This document shows positions 45,711 through 54,020 of a stretch of 64,000 bases of DNA, one piece after another. The DNA comes from Rickettsiaceae bacterium (GTDB taxonomy: Bacteria; Pseudomonadota; Alphaproteobacteria; Rickettsiales; Rickettsiaceae), in the NCBI GenBank assembly GCA_024236375.1, contig JACKKP010000003.1, positions 62,001-126,000 on the forward strand, in the 5' to 3' direction. Made by a program: the position numbers and the translations under genes. The number at the start of each line of letters is the position of its first letter. Within the stretch, counting starts at the first letter, position 1. The notes under the pieces were generated by a model. It did no database searches. It was not told where the DNA came from and saw nothing but the letters and a program-made list of their open reading frames with translations.

Positions 45711-46751
45711 ATGAATAATAGTGATAATATAAAAACAAATAAAATAATTGCCATCTGGCTTGCTATATTATGTTTATCTATTATCAGCATGATTAGCCTT
45801 GGGGGATATACACGCTTAACCAATTCTGGGCTTTCAATTACTGAATGGAAACCAATTAGTGGCGTCATTCCACCGTATAATGAGCAAAGTTGGCAAGAGG
45901 AATTTGCTAAATATCAAAATAGTCCCGAATTTTTGAAAATAAATAATGACATTACTATGTCAGAATTTAAATATATTTATATAATTGAATTTGCACATCG
46001 GATACTTGGCAGAATTATCGCTATGATCTTAATATTGCCATTTATATATTTTTCTTGTCGTAATTATTTTAATAGTAAAGAGCTGATAATTTACCTCTTT
46101 GCAATTATGTTATTACTTGCGCAAGGCTTAATGGGTTGGTATATGGTTAAAAGTGGATTAATAAATGAGCCACATGTAAGCCATTTTCGACTTAGTTCTC
46201 ATTTGCTATTAGCCTGTTTGTTATATATCACTTTAATTTGGCAATTTTTTTACCAATTTCCTAATAGGGTGGTACTCAAAAAGACAGAAGAGATAAGCCG
46301 ATGTTTGAAATTAATGATATTTGCTAATATTTTATTATTAGTACAAATTATCTTTGGTGGATTAGTAGCAGGCCTGAAGGCAGGTTTGGTTTATAATGAA
46401 TTTCCTTTAATGGATGGCAATTTTATACCAACTGAATTATATAATATGCAAATTAATTGGCGGGTGTTTTATCACCCTGTATTTGTACAATTTTTACATC
46501 GTATAACTGCATATTTAATATTGATAGTAAATATTATTTCTTATATTAAAATTAGGAAACTTAAGAATCCTAACCTTACGCAAGCTGGGCAAATAATGTT
46601 AGTCGTAACTATATTACAAGCTATAATTGGGATATTAACTTTATTATATGTTGTGCCTTTATATCTAGCTATGTTCCACCAAATAGGTGCTATAATTTTA
46701 TTATCTAGTACCTTATGGATTTATTATTTACTCATTACAAATTATAGATGA
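45711..46751 (+). CDS. ctaA: Heme A synthase (COX15/CtaA)
   Basis: Oxidises heme O to heme A for cytochrome aa3 oxidase. 346 residues, eight spans, type-2 alphaproteobacterial form. Features: GGYTRLTNSGLSITEWKPISGVIPP near 27, conserved heme-ligand His in EFAHRILGR near 94, HVSHFRLSSHLLLA near 153, and VFVQFLHRITAY near 255 with MFHQIGA later. Overlaps the next gene by 4 bp (ATGA). Confidence 0.94.
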   Translation: MNNSDNIKTNKIIAIWLAILCLSIISMISLGGYTRLTNSGLSITEWKPISGVIPPYNEQSWQEEFAKYQNSPEFLKINNDITMSEFKYIYIIEFAHRILGRIIAMILILPFIYFSCRNYFNSKELIIYLFAIMLLLAQGLMGWYMVKSGLINEPHVSHFRLSSHLLLACLLYITLIWQFFYQFPNRVVLKKTEEISRCLKLMIFANILLLVQIIFGGLVAGLKAGLVYNEFPLMDGNFIPTELYNMQINWRVFYHPVFVQFLHRITAYLILIVNIISYIKIRKLKNPNLTQAGQIMLVVTILQAIIGILTLLYVVPLYLAMFHQIGAIILLSSTLWIYYLLITNYR

Positions 46752-47671
46752 AATTTAAGCAATTTGTTGTAGAAAATATATCAGATATCAGATTCGATCG
46801 ATATTTGAAAAAATTATATCCTAATATCACTCAAGGTATCATCGAAAAAAATTTGAGAACTGGTAAAATCAAATTAAATAATAAAAAAACTTTATCTAAT
46901 AGACGCATAAAAGCTGGTGATATAGTTTTGATAGATTTAATATTAGATACAGAATATAAAAATTTATCTAATCAACACAAGCATTTTGAACCGAATATCA
47001 TTTCTTTAGCAGATAAGTTAATTAACGAGTATAAGCTGTTTGCTTCAGATGATATTTTGATCATAAACAAGCCCCATAATTTAGCCGTACAAGGTGGAAG
47101 TAAAATTAATCTTTCAATTGATCATGCATTATTATACTTAAATCATCAATATAATACTGATTATAAATTAGTGCACAGATTAGACAAAGCTACGAGTGGT
47201 ATCTTATTAATTGCTAAAAATTACGAAGTAGCAAAAAAAATTACTGCATGTTTCAGTGATAAACTCATACAAAAAACTTATATGGCTATATTAGCATCCG
47301 TACCTAAAAAACCATATGGTATAATTTCTAATAAAATTGAAAAGGTTGCAAGTATTGGTAAAGAAAAAATGGTGTTATCCCCCTCGGGTAAGTTGGCAGA
47401 GACTATCTATAATGTACTCAACAACAATGGAAATTATTCTTTAGTAGAATTTACACCTTTGACAGGCAGAATGCATCAATTGCGAATTCATAGTCAATTA
47501 CTTGCTTGCCCAATCGTTGGCGATAACAAATATGGTGGCCCTAAATATCAGCGTATGTTATTACATGCTTTTAGGATCTTCTTACCTTCTGAAATATTAG
47601 GTTATGAGATAAAAATTGAAGCCCCACTACCTCAAATATTCAACAAATTCTTTTTGTCTTGTGATCGATAA
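46748..47671 (+). CDS. rluC: RluC/RluD-type 23S rRNA pseudouridine synthase
   Basis: 307 residues: N-terminal S4 RNA-binding domain (about 15-75) and an RluA-family catalytic domain with the catalytic Asp in VHRLDKATSGILLIAKN (about 139-155). LTGRMHQLRIHSQLL and GDNKYGG complete the family motifs. The S4 domain and size favour RluC over RluA. Translationally coupled to ctaA. The last 32 bp overlap the convergent znuB gene. Confidence 0.9.
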   Translation: MKFKQFVVENISDIRFDRYLKKLYPNITQGIIEKNLRTGKIKLNNKKTLSNRRIKAGDIVLIDLILDTEYKNLSNQHKHFEPNIISLADKLINEYKLFASDDILIINKPHNLAVQGGSKINLSIDHALLYLNHQYNTDYKLVHRLDKATSGILLIAKNYEVAKKITACFSDKLIQKTYMAILASVPKKPYGIISNKIEKVASIGKEKMVLSPSGKLAETIYNVLNNNGNYSLVEFTPLTGRMHQLRIHSQLLACPIVGDNKYGGPKYQRMLLHAFRIFLPSEILGYEIKIEAPLPQIFNKFFLSCDR

Positions 47672-48416
47672 AATAAAAAAACGAATAAAATAGACCACCA
47701 CTTAATATAATAACCGGCGAGAAAGGTAAATCACCATAAAAAGATAGAAAGATTCCAGATATATTCATTATTTGAATAATAATTACAGAGACACATATCA
47801 TTTGTAAAGGTGTAGAAGAAATAAAACGTGCAGTCATTGCAGGAATTATCAATATACTAGTCACTAATAATACTCCAACTATTTTAATAGTACATATCAC
47901 TGAAAAAGATAATATCAATAAAAAGACATATTCTATCAATGTTGTCTTAATGCCTTTTAAATGTGCTATATCTGTGCTAATGATTATTAATATTAATTTC
48001 TTATAATTTACTATAAAAAATATTACTACTACAATAAAAATAGCTACTAAATAATATAAATCATTTTGCCCAACCAACATCAAATCACCAAATAATATTT
48101 GCTCCAGATTTATATTATATGGATAAAGCGAAGATAGTACTAATGACGCTGAAACCATGAGACTTGATATCATACTAATTGATGCATTTCTCTCTGATTT
48201 CTTTTTAGTTTTATAGACAAGATAAGTAAAAATACTCGCATTAAGAAGACTTGCCATTACCAAATTAATATTCATTATATTACTTAATATTATCGCAAAC
48301 ATGCTAGAATGAGCAAGCCCGTCACCATAATACGTATACCGATTCCATAACATTAGGCATCCAAGAGGTGCTAAAATAGCGCCAAGTAACACTAAAACAA
48401 GAATTATTGTAAGCAT
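47640..48416 (-). CDS. znuB: Zinc/manganese ABC transporter permease
   Basis: 258 residues, about eight membrane spans of the ABC-3 family: LGAILAPLGCLMLWNRYTYYGDGLAHSSMFA near residue 11, LEQILFGDLMLV near 104 and ICTIKIVGVLLVTSILIIPAMTARF near 174. Pairs with the ATPase gene 12 bp upstream. The binding protein ZnuA is not in the window. The 3' end overlaps the end of rluC on the other strand. Confidence 0.9.
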   Translation of the reverse strand: MLTIILVLVLLGAILAPLGCLMLWNRYTYYGDGLAHSSMFAIILSNIMNINLVMASLLNASIFTYLVYKTKKKSERNASISMISSLMVSASLVLSSLYPYNINLEQILFGDLMLVGQNDLYYLVAIFIVVVIFFIVNYKKLILIIISTDIAHLKGIKTTLIEYVFLLILSFSVICTIKIVGVLLVTSILIIPAMTARFISSTPLQMICVSVIIIQIMNISGIFLSFYGDLPFSPVIILSGGLFYSFFYFIDHKTKRIC

Positions 48417-48428
48417 AATATATTTCTC

Positions 48429-49133
48429 TTAATGTTCATGATCATGCTGATGGATATATAAACCTATCTCAGAGAGTGCATCTCTAAAATCTAAATTTGT
48501 TTCAATATCTTGTGGTTTGCCACTACAGCATATATGTTTATTAATACATATCACTTGATCAGATTTTTTCATCACTGTAAATAAATCATGAGATATCATG
48601 AAAATAGTCATATTATACTCTGTTTTTAATCTGCTAATTATTGAATAAAATAATTGCTGACTATTAATATCTAAATATTGAATAGGTTCATCTAATATTA
48701 GTAAATCAGGCTTACTAATTATAGACCCAAGAAGTAATAATTTTTGTAATTGCCCAGCTGAAATTTTAGAAATATCACTATTTTTAATTTTAGAAAATTC
48801 AGGAATAAGCTGTGTTGCTTCAGGAAGTATATCGTACTTACTATCAGAGATAGCTTCTATCAATTTTGTAGCCGTCATTGGCATGTTAAAATCAAAGTCT
48901 AATTTCTGCGGTACATAACCAATTTTGATCCCAGGTGTTATTATTACAGAACCTTGATCACATCTCTCTAAACCAAGCATAATACGAGCTATTGTAGTTT
49001 TACCTATACCATTTTGGCCTATAAGCGTGGTAATTTGGCCTTTTTGTAAAGAGAAACTGACATCTTGTAATAATATATTAACACCATAATTTTTATAGAC
49101 TTTATTTAGTGTTAAGATTGGAGATTCTTGCAT
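48429..49133 (-). CDS. znuC: Zinc ABC transporter ATP-binding protein
   Basis: 234 residues with Walker A GQNGIGKTT (about 38-46), a slightly altered signature ISAGQLQK, Walker B LLILDEPIQYLD and the H-loop His in MISHDLF. The C-terminal His tail (HQHDHEH) suits a metal importer. ISAGQ in place of LSGGQ is uncommon but tolerated. Downstream of tRNA-Val on the same strand. Confidence 0.92.
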   Translation of the reverse strand: MQESPILTLNKVYKNYGVNILLQDVSFSLQKGQITTLIGQNGIGKTTIARIMLGLERCDQGSVIITPGIKIGYVPQKLDFDFNMPMTATKLIEAISDSKYDILPEATQLIPEFSKIKNSDISKISAGQLQKLLLLGSIISKPDLLILDEPIQYLDINSQQLFYSIISRLKTEYNMTIFMISHDLFTVMKKSDQVICINKHICCSGKPQDIETNLDFRDALSEIGLYIHQHDHEH

Positions 49134-49210
49134 ATAAGCATTAATGACAAATCAAATAGCATTAGTGTGTAAACTAAATTTGTAAATTTTGATTTATTTT
49201 TAGAAATACA

Positions 49211-49286
49211 TGGTGGGCGATGACAGACTCGAACTGCCGACCCTCTCGGTGTAAACGAGATGCTCTACCAACTGAGCTAATCGCCC
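49211..49286 (-). tRNA. tRNA-Val (UAC), CCA encoded
   Basis: Read on the minus strand it folds as a full cloverleaf: acceptor GGGCGAT/ATCGCCC, D arm GCTC/GAGC, anticodon stem TCTCG/CGAGA with loop TTTACAC (anticodon TAC), and T arm GGCAG-TTCGAGT-CTGTC. The discriminator A is followed by encoded CCA. 76 nt. Identity from the UAC anticodon. Confidence 0.97.
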
Positions 49287-49353
49287 TTGTATTTAATTAA
49301 ACACGTCAAGCAATATGCATGATTTTTTTGAGAGAATCAAGCATTTTATTTAT

Positions 49354-49375
49354 ATTATCAAAAATTTTTGATAAT
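49354..49375. repeat. Perfect 22-bp palindrome upstream of murA
   Basis: Two 11-bp arms without a spacer: ATTATCAAAAA followed at once by TTTTTGATAAT. It lies between tRNA-Val and murA, 117 bp before the murA ATG. It could be an operator, a hairpin in the tRNA leader or murA leader, or chance in AT-rich DNA. Confidence 0.5.
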
Positions 49376-49491
49376 TGTCTAAAACTTTACAAACAATTTG
49401 TTCATATATGGACTTCTTATAATTTGAAATTTCACCTTTTATCATTTATGATCTGGTTATTATTTCAACGAATCAACACATACATAACCTT

Positions 49492-50811
49492 ATGGAGAAA
49501 TTTATTATTCAAGGTGGGAACGCTTTAAGCGGTACTATAGAAATTAGTGGTGCAAAAAACGCTGTTTTACCACTAATGTTAGCCACTATTCTAACTGACG
49601 AAGATATTATATTACACAATGTCCCTTATCTTGCAGATGTGCTGACTTTATGTGAATTACTCGAAAATTTTGGTGTCAAAATAACCGCTTTTCATGATAA
49701 TAAAATTATAGACCTACATAATACTGATTTAGACAATTTTTCTTTAAAACTGAATTCAAGTAATATTAATAACTTAGAAGCGCCTTACCATATAACTAAA
49801 AAAATGCGCGCCTCTTTTTGGACACTTGGACCTATTTTAGCCAAATTTGGTCAAGCAAAAATATCACTACCAGGCGGATGTGCAATAGGAACACGCCAAA
49901 TTGATTTACATCTCGATACTTTAGAACATATGGGTGCTAATATCACAATAGAAGAAGGTTATGTAAAAGCTACAAATAATGGTAAATTAAAATTTGTACA
50001 TTATACTTTCTCGAAAATTTCTGTCGGCGCTACGATTAATGCAATTTTGTCTTCAGTCATATCAGAAGGAACTTCAATTTTTCTAAATTGCGCTCAGGAA
50101 CCGGAAATCCAGAATTTATGCCATTTACTTAGCAAAATGGGGGCACGAATTGAAGGTATTGGTAGCAGCAAGCTAATCATTCAAGGCCAAGAATTTCTTA
50201 AAGGAGCTAGCATCGCGGTAATGCCAGATCGAATTGAAACTGGTACTTATATAACATTAGCAGGAATGACAAATAGTCAATTAACTCTAACTAATGTAGA
50301 TTTCAACTCAATCGAAAATCTTATAGATATCTACCTAGAAGCCGGTATTAAAATAGAAAAAAATGCAAATTCTTTGCTAGTTAGTGGCATAGGCAAAATA
50401 AATCCTGTAAATGTACAAACTATGGCTTATCCAGGTTTCCCCACTGATATGCAAGCACAATTTATGACTCTTATGTGTTTAGCAAATGGAACTTGCTCTA
50501 TCACTGAAAATTTATATGAAAATCGTTTCATGCATATCCCTGAATTACAGCGTATGGGAGCAGATATTAGTGTGATCAAAAATACTGCTACTGTAAAAGG
50601 CATAAAGCAATTTAAAGGAGCTAATGTAATGGCTACTGATCTCAGAGCTTCTGTGTGTTTAGTATTAGCAGCTTTATGTGCTGAAGGACAAACTATAATT
50701 GATAGAATTTATCATATTGACAGAGGATATTGTAGAATAGAAAAAAAATTATCTAATTGCAATGCTGATATAAGACGCATCAAAAGTGATAATAATGCAA
50801 GCGCTATTTGA
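49492..50811 (+). CDS. murA: UDP-N-acetylglucosamine 1-carboxyvinyltransferase
   Basis: First committed enzyme of peptidoglycan synthesis, joining enolpyruvate to UDP-GlcNAc. 439 residues. K22/N23 in SGAKNAVLP, active-site C130 in LPGGCAIGTRQIDLH, and Asp in YPGFPTDMQAQ. The catalytic residue is Cys (fosfomycin-sensitive form), not Asp. No neighbour in the same pathway. Confidence 0.96.
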   Translation: MEKFIIQGGNALSGTIEISGAKNAVLPLMLATILTDEDIILHNVPYLADVLTLCELLENFGVKITAFHDNKIIDLHNTDLDNFSLKLNSSNINNLEAPYHITKKMRASFWTLGPILAKFGQAKISLPGGCAIGTRQIDLHLDTLEHMGANITIEEGYVKATNNGKLKFVHYTFSKISVGATINAILSSVISEGTSIFLNCAQEPEIQNLCHLLSKMGARIEGIGSSKLIIQGQEFLKGASIAVMPDRIETGTYITLAGMTNSQLTLTNVDFNSIENLIDIYLEAGIKIEKNANSLLVSGIGKINPVNVQTMAYPGFPTDMQAQFMTLMCLANGTCSITENLYENRFMHIPELQRMGADISVIKNTATVKGIKQFKGANVMATDLRASVCLVLAALCAEGQTIIDRIYHIDRGYCRIEKKLSNCNADIRRIKSDNNASAI

Positions 50812-50851
50812 TAGTACTATAAAAAGTTTAAGCGTGGTAATTATTTAACTC

Positions 50852-50880
50852 TTGACCAGTAGTTTTTACAACCCTATCAT
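50852..50880 (+). promoter_or_regulatory. Candidate promoter for psd-pssA-emrA
   Basis: TTGACC (50852-50857), an exact 17-bp spacer, then TATCAT (50875-50880); predicted start about 35 bp before the psd ATG at 50921. Confidence 0.55.
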
Positions 50881-50920
50881 CATTTTTCGAGAAATATAAA
50901 AAATCAAAAAAAAATTGCTT

Positions 50921-51616
50921 ATGAAACCGTATAATGACATCGCAAAAATAATTCATAAAGAAGGTTATATATTTATTTCGATCTTCGCAATCATTACTTT
51001 TTTAATTAGCTCTTTTAGTACTAATTTAGCATGGATAGGTATTATTTCTACTATGTGGTGTGCTTATTTTTTCCGTAATCCGGAACGTATTACACCAGTC
51101 GGGGATAACTTAATTATTAGTGGCGCTGATGGTATAGTACAATCTATTAGTGAAAGCTCTCCTCCAGCGGAATTAGGATTAAGTCCTGACCCAATGATTA
51201 GGGTCAGCGTGTTTTTGAACATATTCAATGTACACGTGAATCGAGTCCCAGCTAGTGGTAAAATATTAGCATTAAAATATTTTCCTGGGAAATTTTTTAA
51301 TGCTTCTCTTGATAAATCTAGTATTCACAATGAACGTCAGTCAGTATTAATGGAAACTAATAATGGTACACAAGTAATTTTTGTGCAGATTGCTGGCTTA
51401 ATTGCACGTCGTATTATTTGTGATTTAGAAGAAGAGCAAGATGTACTTGCTGGACAAAGATATGGCATTATCCGATTTGGTAGTAGAGTAGATATTTATC
51501 TACCTCTCAATACTACGATAGAAGTAGAAATTGGACAAACATGCATTGGGGGCGAAACAATTATTGCAGATTTAACTAAAAAGAAATCTGATCAAAAAAG
51601 TTTTGTTAGAAGATAA
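50921..51616 (+). CDS. psd: Phosphatidylserine decarboxylase (short, pyruvoyl type)
   Basis: Converts phosphatidylserine to phosphatidylethanolamine. 231 residues from the ATG at 50921; an in-frame TTG two codons upstream is less likely. An N-terminal membrane segment (about 15-40) precedes FRNPER and the substrate core SGADGIV and NIFNVHVNRVPASG. The self-cleavage pair is G187-S188 in IRFGSRVDIYLP, whose Ser becomes the pyruvoyl group. pssA follows in the same direction, giving a two-step pathway in one operon. Confidence 0.94.
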   Translation: MKPYNDIAKIIHKEGYIFISIFAIITFLISSFSTNLAWIGIISTMWCAYFFRNPERITPVGDNLIISGADGIVQSISESSPPAELGLSPDPMIRVSVFLNIFNVHVNRVPASGKILALKYFPGKFFNASLDKSSIHNERQSVLMETNNGTQVIFVQIAGLIARRIICDLEEEQDVLAGQRYGIIRFGSRVDIYLPLNTTIEVEIGQTCIGGETIIADLTKKKSDQKSFVRR

Positions 51617-51625
51617 CACTCTACT

Positions 51626-52420
51626 GTGGAGAAAGAATTGATTAAATTTAGGCGTAAAAGAAAATTAATCACTAGACCAGTTCCTTTTGTACATTTATTC
51701 CCTAATGTCGTCACATTACTTGGATTAATAATTGGCATTAGTTCAATACGTTTTGCACTAGAACATAGATGGGAAGAAGCTATTTATTGCATTTTGATTG
51801 CAACTATTATAGATGGTATGGATGGTATTATTGCAAGATTTTTGAACGCCACTAGCCACTTTGGTGCAGAATTAGATTCACTATGTGATTTAGTCAATTT
51901 TGGCTTTTGCCCTTCCATAATAACTTATTTATGGTTATTTGACCAACAAAGTGTGGAAAAAATAAGCTGGGGCTGCTCATTATTTTTTACTGTATGTATG
52001 GCTATCAGATTAGCGAGATTTAATACTAATATTACAACCCCAAAAACTACATATTTTTTTCAAGGTGTTCCTGCACCTAGCGGCGCAATGCTCGTGTTAA
52101 TGCCTATTATACTTCAGTTTAAATTCTTGCCATTATTGAACATGGCTAACTTATTTATCCCCTCTTTATATATCAATATTTATGTAATATTTATTGCATT
52201 ATTAGTAGCAAGCCGACTCCCTACTATCTCTCTAAAAAAGATTGTAATTAGCCCGAAATATCTGACTTTAGTAATGTTAATTTTTGCAGTCACTATTATA
52301 GCGCTTTATATGTATACATGGTATGTTTTACCTATCGCAGCCATATTATATTTAATCTCAATTCCAGTTTGTTTATATAAAACCCACCAAGTAAATGATG
52401 AATCTACACAGCATAGTTGA
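51626..52420 (+). CDS. pssA: CDP-diacylglycerol-serine phosphatidyltransferase
   Basis: Makes phosphatidylserine, the substrate of Psd. 264 residues, GTG start 9 bp after psd. The CDP-alcohol phosphotransferase signature DGx2ARx8Gx3Dx3D is intact, beginning DGIIAR near residue 70. Six to eight membrane spans. Its last 26 bp overlap the emrA-like gene. Confidence 0.93.
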   Translation: MEKELIKFRRKRKLITRPVPFVHLFPNVVTLLGLIIGISSIRFALEHRWEEAIYCILIATIIDGMDGIIARFLNATSHFGAELDSLCDLVNFGFCPSIITYLWLFDQQSVEKISWGCSLFFTVCMAIRLARFNTNITTPKTTYFFQGVPAPSGAMLVLMPIILQFKFLPLLNMANLFIPSLYINIYVIFIALLVASRLPTISLKKIVISPKYLTLVMLIFAVTIIALYMYTWYVLPIAAILYLISIPVCLYKTHQVNDESTQHS

Positions 52421-53450
52421 GCAAAAATTTTATTCTAAAAACGCTAGAATAATAGTAGCTTCCAGCAGCTTAATATTATTTATCTATATAATGCATTATA
52501 TTTACGTGTGGACAGTGACACAATCAACAGATAATGCTTATGTTGAAGGGTTAATCTCCGAAGTCAGCTCAGAAATTGAAGGTACTATTTCAAAAATATT
52601 AATCACAGAAAATAACAAAGTATCACAGGGAGATATTATTGCTTATATTGACGACAAAATATATGCAGCTAATGTCAAGAAGTCCGCTACTATATTAGAA
52701 AAAGCTCTCAAAAATCTTGATGTAATCAAATATAAGATAAAATTAGCAGAAATTGCTTATCAAAAAGCGCAACTTAAACTAAAATTATCTAAGGAAAATT
52801 TACGCATAGTAGAACAAGATTTTATTAGGGCTCAAAGCTTGAATAAAGATAATTATTCAAGTCAGCGTAGTGTAGATTTTGCTGAACTAAATTATCTAGA
52901 AGCAAAAAACTCACTACAACAAGCTGCACTCGAAGTAGAATCTAGTGCGAATAATTTACAATTATTAGCAACCGAATCGCAGATATTAGAAGCAGACTAT
53001 GAGGTAGCAGTTGCTAATAATATAATCGAAGAGACTAATCTGAAACATACAATCATATATGCACCAATTAGTGGCATAATGACTAATAGCATTATGCGTG
53101 AAGGAAACTTAGTACGTCCTGGTAGAACATTATTTATGATAGTACCAGAAAAGGATTTGTATATTAAAGCTAACTTCAAAGAGACACAAGTGAAGAATTT
53201 CAGAGAAAATATGGCTGCAGAAATTCAAATAGATGCTATCAAGAATATTAAGCTCACAGGCACTATACGCAATTTATCACCAGCCACCGGCTCAAAATTT
53301 GCCTTAATACCACCTCAAAATGCTACTGGTAATTTTACTAAAATCGTACAGCGTGTCCCTGTTATTATAGATTTTCAGGTACCCGAAGAATTCAAAAATA
53401 TAATAGTCCCAGGTATGTCTTGTGTAGTGAAAATTAGAACTGATAGATAA
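52395..53450 (+). CDS. EmrA/HlyD-type membrane-fusion protein
   Basis: 351 residues: one N-terminal membrane span (about 19-40) and the periplasmic adaptor. STDNAYVEGLISEVSSEIEG (about 48-67) is the typical lipoyl start of EmrA, a coiled-coil hairpin spans about 95-200, and YAPISGIMTNSIMREGNLVRPGRTLFMIVP near 220 is the returning lipoyl half. EmrA works with an EmrB MFS pump and an outer-membrane channel, but no pump gene follows; the next 570 bp are non-coding with a transposon remnant. Two adjacent ATG codons overlap the end of pssA. Confidence 0.87.
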   Translation: MMNLHSIVEQKFYSKNARIIVASSSLILFIYIMHYIYVWTVTQSTDNAYVEGLISEVSSEIEGTISKILITENNKVSQGDIIAYIDDKIYAANVKKSATILEKALKNLDVIKYKIKLAEIAYQKAQLKLKLSKENLRIVEQDFIRAQSLNKDNYSSQRSVDFAELNYLEAKNSLQQAALEVESSANNLQLLATESQILEADYEVAVANNIIEETNLKHTIIYAPISGIMTNSIMREGNLVRPGRTLFMIVPEKDLYIKANFKETQVKNFRENMAAEIQIDAIKNIKLTGTIRNLSPATGSKFALIPPQNATGNFTKIVQRVPVIIDFQVPEEFKNIIVPGMSCVVKIRTDR

Positions 53451-54020
53451 TTTGCCGTACCACAAGTGCCACATCCTATAATTTGAGCTGCACTGTTTTT
53501 TAACTATTTCTACAATTTAGTTGAATGATAATAAGTCATGCCATAGTTCTTTACAATAGAGTATTGCTGAGGTGTGAGTAAAAGAAAAAGATGTGGGCTA
53601 ATCTCAAACGCTGGATCAACGAAAATTTACCTTACATAGAAGACTTACATCAAGCAATTTCTTTTTTCCTTAAATGCAATAATCTATTCTAAACGAGTAT
53701 ACTAAAATTACTCCGTGTCTTTCTAAAAACAAAATACCAAACCACCCATATTATGTAACTTTATATAGTAGAAATTGAGTTTAATAGACAATATTTAATA
53801 AGTTTTAACTTTACTGAAATTTACTAAATTAAGTTGAGCATAAGTTTTAACCCCTGAATCTACAAGATAATTTACTAGCAATCTCTGTATTAATTAATAT
53901 AATGCAATATTTTTTTAAAGTTGTTTTATTATTGACTAATGATTATTTTTTTATATATCTTGATTCAATAATCCTATTGTTAGGATATATTTATAATCTT
54001 TAAATACAATAGTACATGCT
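53451..54020. other. 570-bp intergenic stretch with a transposon remnant
   Basis: Between the emrA-like gene and the Rpn-type nuclease. It holds the MITE-like copy at 53541-53702. The rest is AT-rich with no open frame worth calling. A small perfect hairpin, ATCCTA-TTGT-TAGGAT, lies at 53971-53986, 35 bp before the nuclease ATG, of unknown role. Confidence 0.7.
53541..53702 (+). mobile_element. MITE-like element with IS630-type transposase tail (copy 2)
   Basis: 162 bp, opposite orientation to the copy at 17210-17368 and about 85 percent alike by eye. The left end starts CCATAGTTCTTTACAATAG; the right end (53676-53702) is a degraded form of the inverted repeat. It contains an open 33-codon frame (53591-53692), MWANLKRWINENLPYIEDLH and on to a stop, which reads like the C-terminal tail of an IS630/Tc1-type transposase. 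Identical internal junctions in both copies indicate the deleted form itself was mobilised by a full-length relative. Confidence 0.65.

Noticed and set aside
49319..49528. Open frame of 69 codons upstream of murA
   Set aside because: It overlaps the start of murA in another frame, covers the palindrome, and has no recognisable features.
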